Source: Cellulosilyticum ruminicola JCM 14822
Lineage (GTDB): Bacteria > Bacillota > Clostridia > Lachnospirales > Cellulosilyticaceae
Reading direction: 5' to 3'
DNA: 64,000 nt
NCBI RefSeq assembly: GCF_001311925.1
Contig: NZ_BBCG01000016.1
Location: 1 to 64,000 of the forward strand
In this document: positions 9,543-19,557 of the stretch, one piece after another
Numbering within the stretch: the first letter of the stretch is position 1
Layout of the letters: the number at the start of each line of letters is the position of its first letter
Position numbers and translations under genes: made by a program
Notes under the pieces: generated by a model
The model's database searches: none
Told to the model about the DNA's origin: nothing
Seen by the model: only the letters and a program-made list of their open reading frames with translations

Positions 9543-12530
9543 TTAGAATGTGCCTGCCTCATCTATTGCATCATCTATAAGCTTCACACTAATCTCATGT
9601 GTGCCACTAATGGCAATGCAAAATCTTTCGTTTTTTAAATCTTCAATTTCTCTTTGAACCCATTTATCTTCTTTTAGAATAGACATTGTAAAAATCATAT
9701 TATGTATTTCACATTCTAAATGCATACCTCTTAAATGTGCTTCTAACTGCCTTTTTTGTGGTAATACACCAATCTCCCATCCCTTGCCATCAAAGTGGCC
9801 TGTAATAGGATTTATAAAACGATCTATGGCTTCTTTAATTGTGTTTTGATATTCATAAGCACTTTCCATATCTCTTGTGGTCACCCAAATACGTACTGAT
9901 AATTTAATGAATAGGGGTTCTCTTAAGTAAAGTTTAATACCCCTTATATTTAAATTACTACGTGCCAAAATATATTTTTCTAGATTGTCTTTATAGCCTA
10001 AAAATACATGGCTTCCTTTTGCATATTCCTTTAATAACACTACAATTGTCATGGCATTTTCTTCTTGATGCCCTTGATCATTGATTTGGACTAAGCACTT
10101 CACCCTACATATATCTGAAGTATAATCACGTACCACCATTTCATAATCTTTCGTTGTCACCATCTTGTCCCGATGCATCAAATACCTTGCCATACGTTTT
10201 AAAGTTGCCTCCATACTTTCAAAATCACTGCTGCCGAAGGCTTCCATAGGATTATACACACGATTAATATAAGAAATATTTTGTCCTAATGTATCAATGG
10301 CTTCCTTTGCCACATTTCCCTTTGTACCTGCACATACACTATAATAAACTCTAATTGCTTCATAATTCAGCTTAACTGGTATATACACAAACACATTTTC
10401 TGGAAAAACAATTTCATAAGTTACTGGGTTAAAATAATAGCATCTTCGTGTAGCAACTAAATCACTTTCACAATTTACCTGCTCCCATTTCACCCAAAGT
10501 GATTTTAAATGCCCATTCATATCTTTTTCTATTTGTGTGATATATCTAGGGTTTGAAATAACTTCTTCTATAGCTGCTTCTGATGTATGATTTTCATTAA
10601 TATACACTTCTACTGCAATAATATTTTCATCTTGTAAAGTAATCTTCTTTTGCCCTACTGTTTCTGTAATATAAAAATCTGCTTTTTGAGGGACTTTATT
10701 AATTATCCGTACCGTATTAGGATAAATCCCTTTAATACAAGGCATGAGCCACTGACCCATCTCATATTTTCCATCAGGATTACTAATCCTGAGCCAATAT
10801 TTCTCCTCACTAAATAGGTTTACCTTTTTTAAATCTTCCGGAATCACCATCATAATATTCCCTGACTGACTAAAATGATGAGTCCCATCTGATACTTTAA
10901 GTATTTTAAAATTTCTTTGTTCATTCTTTAAACTACTGTATTCAAACTTTAGCTCCGGTAAAGCATAAGGTGCTTTATTTTCTATTTCAAAAAACAAGCA
11001 CATGGGAGAGACTTCAGGTATTTCATCAAATCCTATAAATAAACTTGCCGCCTCATAATAAAAAGGTTCAAATACCGTTACACTTTTCTCTTCCTCTAAT
11101 TTAACACTTTGACACTGTGTATTATTTTCTATATATATTTCCTTAAGCCTTACAGCCTCATCATAAACATAGCCAATTCGAACGCCACTTATTTTAGGAA
11201 CATAAGTCTTACTTGGTAACTTATAAAGATTGTCAGCAGAGATTAAACGAAAGCGAATCCAGCGCCCTTCATAGGCATTTATTTCACCTAATAGCATATC
11301 GTCTGGACATTTAAACCATATGTTTTGTACACCTTCTAATTGTCCATTAAAAAGTGTGCCACACCAAGATGCCACATTTAATTTTGCCCAACCTCTTTCA
11401 CTTAAATATTCCCATACCACTTCATCTGCCCTAATCTCTACAGGGATGACTTCTTGTTTAGGCGTTTGTTTGCGCATAATCAGTTTATAAATTGGTTTTA
11501 CCTCAGTCTCATAGCCTTTGTTTTCGTTTATTTCATATTCTAATAAAAAAGATAAGCTAACCTCTGCTCCCTTCTTTGCAAAAGCTTCATCACAACGTAT
11601 ATAGCATTCTCCATAAAGCTGTAAATCAGGTCCAAAAGGATAGATGACTTCATGATAATCATACACTTTATCTTGGGTGCAAATAGTCTCTACGCTGCAC
11701 TCTAAATTATTTGTACTTAAGCTTAAACTTTTAAAAGAAATATCAGGTATTTTATCTTTTATAAATGCCCCAAACCAATAGCCTCCTTCGTCTTTAAAAA
11801 CTTGCTTCTCAATTTGACCTTCACCAAATTGCAATTTAATTTCTTTGTCACCTATAATGCTTGACACTTTCTCCCATTTATTTTTGGTAAGTATATACCA
11901 CTCCACTGCTGAAAACTTTTCTAGGATGTTTGGCTCATCGCTTTGAATTTGTACAGTGCATGTCCCACTTTGCATGCCATCTAATATATAATCATGCTTA
12001 AAATAAAATCTATGGGTCTGCAAATTAGATTTATCTTTTTCAAACAACTTAAAGTTTAAAGCATTAAGAGGTCTTTCTGCGTCATAAGGTTTACCAATAT
12101 AATCTTGGTTTTTAGAAGTTATAAAAAGTGCTGTTGGTTTGACATTACTTGCATACATGCTATGACAAGTCACAAAAGGAATTTCATCTCCTTCTTCATT
12201 ATGTCCTATAAGGGGTGTCCCTTTTTTAATCATCACACCTGTTTTCAAAGTAGGAACAACTTCAAATGTGACATAACATTGGGCAGGTTTTGCCACTTTA
12301 GGTGTCACCTCTAAGCAATTTAAAAGGCCTATATGATGCCTTATAAAAGATTTATTAACTTCCTCACTGCTTTCCTTCAATAAATCTGCATAAATCAGTG
12401 CAATGACCGAACCAATATCTGGTTTTTCCGTTCTAAACTGCCATTCTGGTGTATAGGCTTTAGCTAGATTTAATATTTTTTGAATGGTTTCTTCCTTAGT
12501 CATTTCTATAATAAATGGATACTTTGTCAT
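9543..12530 (-). CDS. Baseplate J-like protein 1 (Afp11/Pvc11-like)
   Basis: 995 aa. The N-terminus has YTPEWQFRTEKPDIGSVIAL followed by a helical segment and LEVTPKVAKPAQCYVTFEVV, the usual lead of Afp11-type wedge proteins. The C-terminal part has MARYLMHRDKMVTTKDYEMV, the gpJ core also seen in the neighbouring gene. It is the larger of the two wedge proteins, and its start overlaps the gp25 gene by 4 bases (ATGA), indicating translational coupling. Confidence 0.82.
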   Translation of the reverse strand: MTKYPFIIEMTKEETIQKILNLAKAYTPEWQFRTEKPDIGSVIALIYADLLKESSEEVNKSFIRHHIGLLNCLEVTPKVAKPAQCYVTFEVVPTLKTGVMIKKGTPLIGHNEEGDEIPFVTCHSMYASNVKPTALFITSKNQDYIGKPYDAERPLNALNFKLFEKDKSNLQTHRFYFKHDYILDGMQSGTCTVQIQSDEPNILEKFSAVEWYILTKNKWEKVSSIIGDKEIKLQFGEGQIEKQVFKDEGGYWFGAFIKDKIPDISFKSLSLSTNNLECSVETICTQDKVYDYHEVIYPFGPDLQLYGECYIRCDEAFAKKGAEVSLSFLLEYEINENKGYETEVKPIYKLIMRKQTPKQEVIPVEIRADEVVWEYLSERGWAKLNVASWCGTLFNGQLEGVQNIWFKCPDDMLLGEINAYEGRWIRFRLISADNLYKLPSKTYVPKISGVRIGYVYDEAVRLKEIYIENNTQCQSVKLEEEKSVTVFEPFYYEAASLFIGFDEIPEVSPMCLFFEIENKAPYALPELKFEYSSLKNEQRNFKILKVSDGTHHFSQSGNIMMVIPEDLKKVNLFSEEKYWLRISNPDGKYEMGQWLMPCIKGIYPNTVRIINKVPQKADFYITETVGQKKITLQDENIIAVEVYINENHTSEAAIEEVISNPRYITQIEKDMNGHLKSLWVKWEQVNCESDLVATRRCYYFNPVTYEIVFPENVFVYIPVKLNYEAIRVYYSVCAGTKGNVAKEAIDTLGQNISYINRVYNPMEAFGSSDFESMEATLKRMARYLMHRDKMVTTKDYEMVVRDYTSDICRVKCLVQINDQGHQEENAMTIVVLLKEYAKGSHVFLGYKDNLEKYILARSNLNIRGIKLYLREPLFIKLSVRIWVTTRDMESAYEYQNTIKEAIDRFINPITGHFDGKGWEIGVLPQKRQLEAHLRGMHLECEIHNMIFTMSILKEDKWVQREIEDLKNERFCIAISGTHEISVKLIDDAIDEAGTF

Positions 12531-12934
12531 AAATCTTCTTCCCTCCCCTGCAAATAATATGGGAATACAAGATTATCTCTACGGCTCGTATGTCTTAGCG
12601 TATAGCTTATTTCAATGATAACCTTACCTGCTACTAATTCTTCTGTATGGATTTCTATATCTATTTCTTTAATGCGGGGCTCCCAAAGATTTAAGGCATT
12701 TACAATTTCTAGTTTTAAAAGATTAACTATAGTGCTATCATTCACCTCATAAATATAACTTAAAAGGTCACAGCCAAACTCTGGCTGCATCTTGCGTTCC
12801 CCCTTATTGGTCTTTAAAATAATGTAAATTGCATCCTTTATGGCTTCTTCTTCACTAACCGTTTTAAAAAGCCCTGTAAGCGGATCAATTTGAGGTGGAA
12901 ATTTCATACCCTTACCCAAAAATGAATCTGTCAC
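12527..12934 (-). CDS. gp25-like baseplate wedge protein
   Basis: 135 aa. FKTVSEEEAIKDAIYIILKT and the signature GERKMQPEFGCDLL place it in the T4 gp25/GPW family, the wedge component that joins sheath to baseplate. The final third (IEISYTLRHTSRRDNLVFPY) matches the family's closing beta strands. It overlaps the downstream J1 gene by 4 bases and follows the spike gene by 15 bases. Confidence 0.87.
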   Translation of the reverse strand: MTDSFLGKGMKFPPQIDPLTGLFKTVSEEEAIKDAIYIILKTNKGERKMQPEFGCDLLSYIYEVNDSTIVNLLKLEIVNALNLWEPRIKEIDIEIHTEELVAGKVIIEISYTLRHTSRRDNLVFPYYLQGREEDL

Positions 12935-12949
12935 TATGTCACCTTCCTT

Positions 12950-13725
12950 TTAATTAATTTTTACCACATTTCCTTTAACTTCTAACATTGCACCTGATTC
13001 TGCCTTAAAGCCCGTTGAACCTTTCATCTGTACCTGCATCCCTTCTACCTTTAAGGTATTTGCCTCAACTTTAATATTAGGCTTATTTTTTATATTAAGC
13101 TGTTTACAAGTCATGTCCACACTGCCATCTTTTTTCATATTTACCTTAGCCTCACCTGCTTGCAGATTAATCTCTTCTTCAGCAGTTATTGTAATCTTGC
13201 CATTTTCACTATTTACTGTTACTAAATTCTTGCCACTAGATCCAATAATGCTAATCTCATCTTTCCCCTCATCTATAATGATTTGACTTTGATTCTTCGT
13301 TTGAAGAATCACCTTTTCCTTGTCATCTACAGTTTCAAAGCTTAGCTGGCCACCTTGTTTGGTTTTAAAACGCTTAATACTATTTTTCTCATTAGCACAT
13401 TCACTCATCATTTGGGAATTACTTTGATAAACTCCACCTAATACAATAGGTTTTGTAATATTCCCATCTAAAAACCTATAATCACATAGTCTCCTACTTC
13501 TGGTCTATTATAGTTTCCCCAACTAGTACCGGCCATGGTATTCATAAATTTAGCCCACACTCTCATGTTTTTTTGAGGCCCACCTATAGGGATTTCTACT
13601 TCTACTTTATCAGGAAGATTCTTATCATATAATTTATTGACTTTACCAATTGTAAGTCCTACTGGCATTTGCATGCCTTCTCGCTGCTGTCTTGTATCAA
13701 AAATAATTTCTCCAAAATTATTCAT
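12950..13725 (-). CDS. gpV/gp5-like central spike protein, split by one-base deletion
   Basis: Two adjacent open frames read as one 258-aa protein if one base is added in the A5 run at 13470-13474: the first ends GDYVIIGF and the second continues LDGNITKPIVLGG then FKTKQGGQLSFETVDDKEKV. The first half is an OB-fold like that of gpV/gp5/VgrG (MPVGLTIGKVNKL, RVWAKFM, RPEVGDYVIIGF). The second half is a beta-rich spike with repeated short strands (ITITAEEEINLQAGE, VDMTCKQLNI). It would form the trimeric spike that pierces the target membrane, capped by the PAAR-like protein. It overlaps the hub gene upstream by 8 bases. The join is inferred; as sequenced the gene is broken. Confidence 0.82.
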
Positions 13726-14839
13726 CTATTTTAATCCCTCCTTCAAAGTAAGTATGATAACCCATTGATTTACTTATTTCATGGGTTACACTACGCAAGT
13801 AAATCACCTGATTCATCCCTTTTCCTAAACCATCTATTTTAACTTTCCTGCCAGGTACAAGCTCTGGTATACCTATGGTCTGTCCTTGGGCTGATTTCAC
13901 TTCCCAGCTATTTTGATCAAGGATTGCACTACTTATTTCTTTAGCTTCCGATTCTTTTCTAATTTCCTCATCATAATGTAGCACTGTAGCCGCGGCAGCT
14001 TTATTTTTGGTTACTTTTGCATGAATACTTCTCTTTTTCTTACCTGCAATGGGTTCAAAGGTTTCTTCGTCTTGGCCCCTTATCTCACTACTGGCTATAA
14101 GTTTACCAATGCATTGACTTACCACAAGTGTCATCAGACCTTCATTAGGTGATAAAGTCATAATAGGACTGCTGCTATCTGAATAACTTGGTCTAAAATA
14201 CACCTCATCACCTACTACAAAAAATTCATAATGATGTTTTTGTGCTATCCATCTGATTTTCTCTAAATGGGTCATTGTCGTATGTGTTTGGATAAAGTCT
14301 CCCATTTTATCAAGTGGTGCATATAAGTTTTCTAATTCCTTCAGGTATTTATTTTGAGAAGCTGCAAGCTTACCATACTGCCTATATGTACTATCTTCTA
14401 AAATCTTTCGAATCTCCTTAATATGATTTCCGCCCACATGATGGGTATCATCTTGCTTATTCTCTAATATACCCATTAAGTCTTTACACACAATGGTCAC
14501 TAGCCAGCCTTCTTCTTCACTGATTTTAAATTCACTTTCATAAATATAGCCTGTAAAAACAACTTCTGTCTTGGCATATCCTACTGCAATTTCGATTTTT
14601 TGACCTAATGTAAAATAGTCTTCAATGGCCTCATGCTTTAAGGGACTAAAGGTAATGGCTGCTACATTCATTTCGTGACTTTTGCAAGTTAAAGACACAT
14701 TTAACTCTTCTAAACTATCTAACATTGCATCTGATAATGATTTCCCATCTACTTTTATAACCACATTAGGTATTTGAAATCCTGCATATTTTTGCATGAG
14801 TGCCTTATACGATGTCTGCCCTGTCATTAGACTCTTCAT
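13718..14839 (-). CDS. gpD/late-control-like spike hub protein
   Basis: 373 aa. The layout follows phage late-control protein D and the N-terminal half of VgrG: an early beta region (VVIKVDGKSLSDAMLDSLEE, YFTLGQKIEIAVGY, VFTGYIYESEFKISEE), a helical YFVxxE-type core (WIAQKHHYEFFVVGDEVYFR) and a C-terminal strand region ending MGYHTYFEGGIKI. It forms the trimeric hub at the tube base. Here hub and spike are separate genes, whereas Afp8/Pvc8 fuse them. A strong AAAGGAGGAAGCT site precedes the start. Confidence 0.8.
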   Translation of the reverse strand: MKSLMTGQTSYKALMQKYAGFQIPNVVIKVDGKSLSDAMLDSLEELNVSLTCKSHEMNVAAITFSPLKHEAIEDYFTLGQKIEIAVGYAKTEVVFTGYIYESEFKISEEEGWLVTIVCKDLMGILENKQDDTHHVGGNHIKEIRKILEDSTYRQYGKLAASQNKYLKELENLYAPLDKMGDFIQTHTTMTHLEKIRWIAQKHHYEFFVVGDEVYFRPSYSDSSSPIMTLSPNEGLMTLVVSQCIGKLIASSEIRGQDEETFEPIAGKKKRSIHAKVTKNKAAAATVLHYDEEIRKESEAKEISSAILDQNSWEVKSAQGQTIGIPELVPGRKVKIDGLGKGMNQVIYLRSVTHEISKSMGYHTYFEGGIKIDE

Positions 14840-14856
14840 AGCTTCCTCCTTTAGAT

Positions 14857-15420
14857 TTATAAACTATTTTTTCTAGGGTTGCCTACCTTACTTTGACTCA
14901 TAAGGTGACTTGTCATATTCTTCTCCTCTACTTCACTAGAAGCATCATACTTTATTTCTCCTACCTGCCCCGTCGCTGAAATAGTTACCCTTGCCCTAGC
15001 TGGCATACCATTACTATGAAACATGGTATAGTTTTCATTTAATGACTCAATAAATCCTGTGAAACAAAATGTTCCCCATGCAAATCTAAATTTTTTAGGT
15101 TCTATCAAATTAATGACTTTCCCCTCACTATTTTTCTCATTTTTTAAGTAAACACATTGTAAAAGCGGTTTAATCTTACGACGTACATCTTCTTTTTTAG
15201 GATCCGTAGAAGTATCAAACAATAACTCTACATTAAAAGTATAATCATTACAGTTAACAAACTGTGTGACATCATACGTTCCCTTTTGAATAGCACCTTT
15301 TCCTCTATAGTTAACCGTTCTTGTTAAACTATAACTTTCTGGATTAAATTGAACTGTAATAATTAACTTTGCTTTGTCTGATGCATCAACACTGTAAATT
15401 CTAGCTTTAGCAAGTCCCAT
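14857..15420 (-). CDS. CIS tube-base protein (Afp7/Pvc7-like)
   Basis: 187 aa. Residues 1-150 match the contractile-injection tube N-terminal family: ITVQFNPESYSLTRTVNY, ELLFDTST and then PKKFRFAWGTFCFTGFIESL. In most eCIS the family carries a C-terminal LysM domain; here the tail is short (SQSKVGNPRKNSL) and no LysM is visible. It adapts the tube to the spike hub. It lies 17 bases upstream of the hub gene and 14 bases downstream of the 1216-aa gene. Confidence 0.78.
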   Translation of the reverse strand: MGLAKARIYSVDASDKAKLIITVQFNPESYSLTRTVNYRGKGAIQKGTYDVTQFVNCNDYTFNVELLFDTSTDPKKEDVRRKIKPLLQCVYLKNEKNSEGKVINLIEPKKFRFAWGTFCFTGFIESLNENYTMFHSNGMPARARVTISATGQVGEIKYDASSEVEEKNMTSHLMSQSKVGNPRKNSL

Positions 15421-15434
15421 ATTCTAACTCCTTT

Positions 15435-18400
15435 CTATAAGCCGCGCTTGATTTGTTCTAATCTAAGTTTCTTAGATAAACGCTCATAAACTTCATTTGT
15501 AATTTGTGTAATTGTTTTTTCAGTTACAAGAGGTGGTGCCGCTTTGATTTGAGGGAGTTGTACTTTCATAGGCATTGTCTCCTTTATAACATCTACCTGC
15601 TTTTTAACTTCTGTAAATTCAATATCTGGTAAGGAGGGCGCTTCTACTTTATTGGATGCTTGGGGCTGCTGAATTACTTCATATTGCAATGGCAATGCAA
15701 CTTCCTCTAAAAACTCAATTTTCTCTGTTTTTACCTTTCTGATATTTTCATTTAGTGTTTCTCCAATATTTCTATATTGTATGTTTTGCTTTAGCACTTC
15801 CTGCCTGTCTATATTTTGTGTCACTTTGGTAAGATACTTCCTGCGCACTTGCTCACTTAATAGTTCCTTAATTGTGTTTCCTCTTTCTAACAGCTCCTGC
15901 TCACCTATTTTTTGAACTAGTTGCTTGTTATATAGTTTACTTTTACTTAAACTTCTATGATTCATGCGCTGTGTATGTATTCTATTTTGTTCCTCTAATT
16001 GTACAATCTCTTTTCTTATAGCCTGTAACATCTCTGGCTTTATAATCTTTTCTAAATGCTGCATATAAATTATTTCTTCTTGCCCTAACTTCTTACTTGA
16101 TACTTCCTGCAAGTTATACTGATTTTTGATAATCTGATCTACAGTTTCTTGTACCTTAATTGTTACACCCTCTATCTGTTGATATACAATTTCTTGATGT
16201 TTTATGTCCTGAACGTTTATCTTTTCATAAACTATTTCTTGATTAGCTTTCTGCTTATATATTTCCTGCTTAATTTTTAGCATCTCCTCTTGGCTTACCA
16301 ATTGTTCTAAACGAGTAATATACTTTCCTCTCATATGCCTATTGCGTTGTATTTGATTATAATTATTTTTCCCTTGTATATTACTCTCTAAGTTTAATAT
16401 CTTCCTAGTTTCCAAGATTTGTTGTGCTTTTATAATATATTTCTTTCTAACTTCCTCACTTAATCCTTTTTTAATAAGCGTATCTGTTTTAAATATTTCT
16501 TTGTTAGCCATTCTTCGGATTTGTTCTGTGCTATACCTATTACTGATGCGCTTATTTAATGTCTTCTCTTGAGTCTGCCTTTCATTTTTTGCTTCTTCCA
16601 AACTATAATGATTTCTTATTATCTGATTTACAGCTTCTTGAGTATTAGCCATTTGATATGCTAACTCTTGATGGACTACTTCTTTATAAGTATTTTCCTC
16701 CTGTTCTTCCATCTTGGTGAGATATTTCCTCCTAATGTGTTCACTTAAAGTATGATTCTGCATAATACTTATCTGGGCTGTATATCTTTTTGCTGCATGG
16801 ACAATCTCTTTTCTTATATGCCATAATATCTCTGGTCTTATGACTTGCTCTAGATGTTGCATATAGATGACTTCTTCATAAACTGCTATCTCTTGATGGA
16901 CCATTTCCTGATGCGCTACATTCTTACGGCTTATTGCTTGATACTCTACATTTTTATAGCTACTTACTTGATGTGTTATATTTTTATGAGTGTTTACCTG
17001 ATGCACTGTCTTTTTATGACTAATTACTTGATTTTCTCTACCTTTATAGGTTATTTCTTGATGATTTATATTTCTATAAGTTATCTCCTGATTGCCTCTC
17101 TCCTTATGCCCTATTTCTTGATTGGTTATTGACTGATATATTTTCTGCTGAATTTTTAAAAGCTCTTCATAACTCACTAATTGTTCTAAGCGGGCAATAT
17201 ATTTCTTCCGCATTTGGTTACTGCGTTGTAACTGGCTATAACTATTTCTATCTAGTATATTACCCTCTATTCTTAATATCTTCCTAGCTTCTAAGATTTG
17301 CGTGCCTTTTATAAGGTATTTCTTTCTAACTTGCTCACTCATCCCTTCTTTAATCACCATATCCGTTTTGCGTATTTCTTTATGCGCTATTCTATGAACT
17401 AAATCTATATTATTTTTCCTAATGATACTTTCATTTAGCCTCTCTACTTGAGTTTTTCTTTCGCTTTGTAGCTTTCTTATACTATCATCATTTATTATTG
17501 TCTGACTGATATCTTTTGATAACTTCGTTGTTTGATATACTAACACTTCATGGACTGTTTCTTGATCCATATTCTCTTTATACATTTGCTGTGTCACTTT
17601 TAGAAGCTTTTCCATCTTAGTAAGATATTTCTTCCTAATGTACTCACTTAAATTACTATTATAAATGTGTTTTGCGTAAGTGCTATGGCTTTTTTCTTCA
17701 TGCATAAGCGCTTTTCTTATATACTCTATTAGTTCTAGCTTAACTTGCTCTAGATGTCTTATGTATATAGCTTCTTCATCAGAGAATTTTTTGCTTTGTA
17801 CTTTATCTAAGTTATACTGATTTTTTATAACCTGCTTTACGTTTTCTTGTAATTTCTTTGCTATACTATCTAACTGTGTATGTATTACTTCTTGATGCTC
17901 TATATCTTTCTGTGCGATTGCTTCATAATCTGCTTCACTATAAATGACCTCTTGATTTGCTATATCTTTATAAGTAATCTCTTGATTATTTTGCTCTTCT
18001 TGCCCTATTGCTGAGTGAGTTATTTGCTTATATACTTTCTGCCGAATCTTTAATAGTTCTTCTTGGCTTACGAGTTGTTCTAAGCGGGTAATATATTTTA
18101 TTTTGCCTGCTTCTAAAGTTTGTGTATCTTTTATAATGTACTTCTTTCTAACCTGCTCACTTAGTCTTTCTTTAGTACTTAGCCCTTCTTTAATAAGGAT
18201 ATCTTTTTTAAGTATTTCCTTCCTAGCCATTCTTTTAACTAAATTTATACTATATACTTTACTAATACTTTTATGAAGTGCCTGTCTAAAATCTTGCTTA
18301 TTAATATGCCTGATGTACGCCCTATGACTTTCTTCTTTGAGGGCAATTTCTTTTCTTATGCTTAGTAATATTTCTGGTTTAATGGCCCTCTCTAAATACC

Positions 18401-19085
18401 TCATATATGTTATTTCTACTTGAAGCTGTTCTTTACTTTGTACACTATGCAATTTGTAATACTCTTCTATATTCTGGCCTAGATTTTCTTGTACTTTTCT
18501 TGTTATATCGTCTAACACTTGATGTACTGTAGCCGTATATTTTATCTGCTGATAACCATTCTCCTTAGATGCTATCTCTTGGTAACCTATTTCTTGATAC
18601 CTTATTTCTGGATAATCTATCTCCTTATAATCTGTTTCTTTATGATTTGTCTCTTTATAATCTACCTCTTTATATCCTGTTTTTTGATGACTTATTGCCT
18701 TATACATTTGCTTTCTAATCTTTAGGAGTTGTTCCTGACTCACCAATTGTTCTAAATGGGCGATATATTTTTTTCTCGTTGTATCACTCTGTAATAACCC
18801 CATATATTCACGTTGATACTGTATAAGTAATATTTCTAAAGAACTCATTATATTTTCAGAAGGATACATAAAGATATTTTTTATATTATTTATATGAATT
18901 ACAGGCTTCATATGAAAATTGAAAAGGGTTTTGGGCATCTCTTCTTGAGGCATTAAATACTCTAAATTCATCATGTGTCCACTTTGCATCTTCATGAGAT
19001 ACCTTTTAAATATGCTATTTGCAAACACTGGACTTATTCGATTAATAGCTTTTTGATTTTCTCCTAACCCTTTTCTTCTTTTCAT
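15435..19085 (-). CDS. 1216-aa repeat protein of the eCIS, possible ruler or scaffold
   Basis: Function not known. The protein is almost wholly repetitive, with very high Lys/Glu/Gln/Ile/Tyr content. Four long units each begin KYIxRLEQLVSQEELLKI (near residues 106, 330, 628 and 921; periods about 224, 298 and 293) and contain YMxHLExxIKPEILxxIRKE and LSEQVRKKYLxK. Between these lie four runs of tandem five-residue units of the form x-[YH]-[KQ]-E-[IV]. The last 20 residues (NEVYERLSKKLRLEQIKRGL) are not repetitive and resemble, from memory, the conserved end of a large eCIS protein at this position. A tape-measure-like length ruler or scaffold is possible, since no other tape-measure gene is evident. 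Position between the second tube protein and the CIS-tube protein supports an eCIS role. Confidence 0.6.
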   Translation of the reverse strand: MKRRKGLGENQKAINRISPVFANSIFKRYLMKMQSGHMMNLEYLMPQEEMPKTLFNFHMKPVIHINNIKNIFMYPSENIMSSLEILLIQYQREYMGLLQSDTTRKKYIAHLEQLVSQEQLLKIRKQMYKAISHQKTGYKEVDYKETNHKETDYKEIDYPEIRYQEIGYQEIASKENGYQQIKYTATVHQVLDDITRKVQENLGQNIEEYYKLHSVQSKEQLQVEITYMRYLERAIKPEILLSIRKEIALKEESHRAYIRHINKQDFRQALHKSISKVYSINLVKRMARKEILKKDILIKEGLSTKERLSEQVRKKYIIKDTQTLEAGKIKYITRLEQLVSQEELLKIRQKVYKQITHSAIGQEEQNNQEITYKDIANQEVIYSEADYEAIAQKDIEHQEVIHTQLDSIAKKLQENVKQVIKNQYNLDKVQSKKFSDEEAIYIRHLEQVKLELIEYIRKALMHEEKSHSTYAKHIYNSNLSEYIRKKYLTKMEKLLKVTQQMYKENMDQETVHEVLVYQTTKLSKDISQTIINDDSIRKLQSERKTQVERLNESIIRKNNIDLVHRIAHKEIRKTDMVIKEGMSEQVRKKYLIKGTQILEARKILRIEGNILDRNSYSQLQRSNQMRKKYIARLEQLVSYEELLKIQQKIYQSITNQEIGHKERGNQEITYRNINHQEITYKGRENQVISHKKTVHQVNTHKNITHQVSSYKNVEYQAISRKNVAHQEMVHQEIAVYEEVIYMQHLEQVIRPEILWHIRKEIVHAAKRYTAQISIMQNHTLSEHIRRKYLTKMEEQEENTYKEVVHQELAYQMANTQEAVNQIIRNHYSLEEAKNERQTQEKTLNKRISNRYSTEQIRRMANKEIFKTDTLIKKGLSEEVRKKYIIKAQQILETRKILNLESNIQGKNNYNQIQRNRHMRGKYITRLEQLVSQEEMLKIKQEIYKQKANQEIVYEKINVQDIKHQEIVYQQIEGVTIKVQETVDQIIKNQYNLQEVSSKKLGQEEIIYMQHLEKIIKPEMLQAIRKEIVQLEEQNRIHTQRMNHRSLSKSKLYNKQLVQKIGEQELLERGNTIKELLSEQVRRKYLTKVTQNIDRQEVLKQNIQYRNIGETLNENIRKVKTEKIEFLEEVALPLQYEVIQQPQASNKVEAPSLPDIEFTEVKKQVDVIKETMPMKVQLPQIKAAPPLVTEKTITQITNEVYERLSKKLRLEQIKRGL
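16173..16247 (-). repeat. Pentad repeat block 4 in the 1216-aa gene
   Basis: Five units at residues 947-971: ANQEI, VYEKI, NVQDI, KHQEI, VYQQI. This is the shortest block, so unit number differs in every copy. Confidence 0.8.
16887..17126 (-). repeat. Pentad repeat block 3 in the 1216-aa gene
   Basis: Sixteen units at residues 654-733, the longest block. NQEI-type and YKNI-type pentads alternate, giving a ten-residue superperiod (TNQEI, GHKER, GNQEI, TYRNI, NHQEI, TYKGR and so on). Confidence 0.85.
17871..17990 (-). repeat. Pentad repeat block 2 in the 1216-aa gene
   Basis: Eight five-residue units at residues 366-405, starting NNQEI, TYKDI, ANQEV, IYSEA and ending EHQEV, IHTQL. Confidence 0.8.
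18528..18677 (-). repeat. Pentad repeat block 1 in the 1216-aa gene
   Basis: Ten consecutive 15-base units coding GYKEV, DYKET, NHKET, DYKEI, DYPEI, RYQEI, GYQEI, ASKEN, GYQQI, KYTAT (residues 137-186). The consensus is x-Y-[KQ]-E-I. Confidence 0.85.
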
Positions 19086-19107
19086 ATGATTACCCCTTTT
19101 ATATAAA

Positions 19108-19533
19108 TTACAGGTTTACTGCTATTTCCTCTAACCTTTCGTATTGTATTTCAAATGTTTCTAGCAGCTTATCACTACTTTCTGCATTTAAATCTGACAA
19201 TGACCACTTCGTTACAAAAGCACCATAGACACAATATTCTTTTCTTAGCTTCCTAGCCCCATTGGGCTCAAATACAAATATTTGTATAGGTGTTTCTATA
19301 TATTGGCCCACTTGAAATGGAAATGCCTCATTTCTAAAAGTACCACTACCCTTAATAAAAGTCATTGTATTCACTTGTTTGGGTGGCGCAGGCAAAATAT
19401 GTACATGTCCTAGTCCGCCTTCTGTAATGATTTCTGTTTCTACACTTTGTACCACACTTGAAATACGCTGAAAACTTAAGCCTTGTTTATTAATATACAC
19501 ATCAAAACAAGCTGAAGTTAAAGGATAAACCAT
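19108..19533 (-). CDS. T4 gp19-like tube protein 2 (Afp5/Pvc5-like)
   Basis: 141 aa. The pattern of inner-tube proteins is clear: YPLTSACFDVYINKQGLSFQ, then TEIITEGGLGHVHILPAPPK, MTFIKGSGTF, and the C-terminal KWSLSDLNAESSDKLLETFE. eCIS loci usually encode a main tube protein next to the sheath gene and a second, lower-copy paralogue at the tube-baseplate junction; this is the latter by position. It precedes the 1216-aa gene by 22 bases. Confidence 0.82.
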   Translation of the reverse strand: MVYPLTSACFDVYINKQGLSFQRISSVVQSVETEIITEGGLGHVHILPAPPKQVNTMTFIKGSGTFRNEAFPFQVGQYIETPIQIFVFEPNGARKLRKEYCVYGAFVTKWSLSDLNAESSDKLLETFEIQYERLEEIAVNL

Positions 19534-19557
19534 AGCATTCTCTCCTTTATATAAGCA

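Noticed and set aside
16854-17132. Hydrophobic open frame on the plus strand
   Set aside because: Exact antisense of the third pentad repeat block; its regularity comes from the 15-base period.
16173-18677. Regularly spaced short repeats resembling a CRISPR array
   Set aside because: They are diverged, in-frame 15-base coding units without distinct spacers or cas genes.
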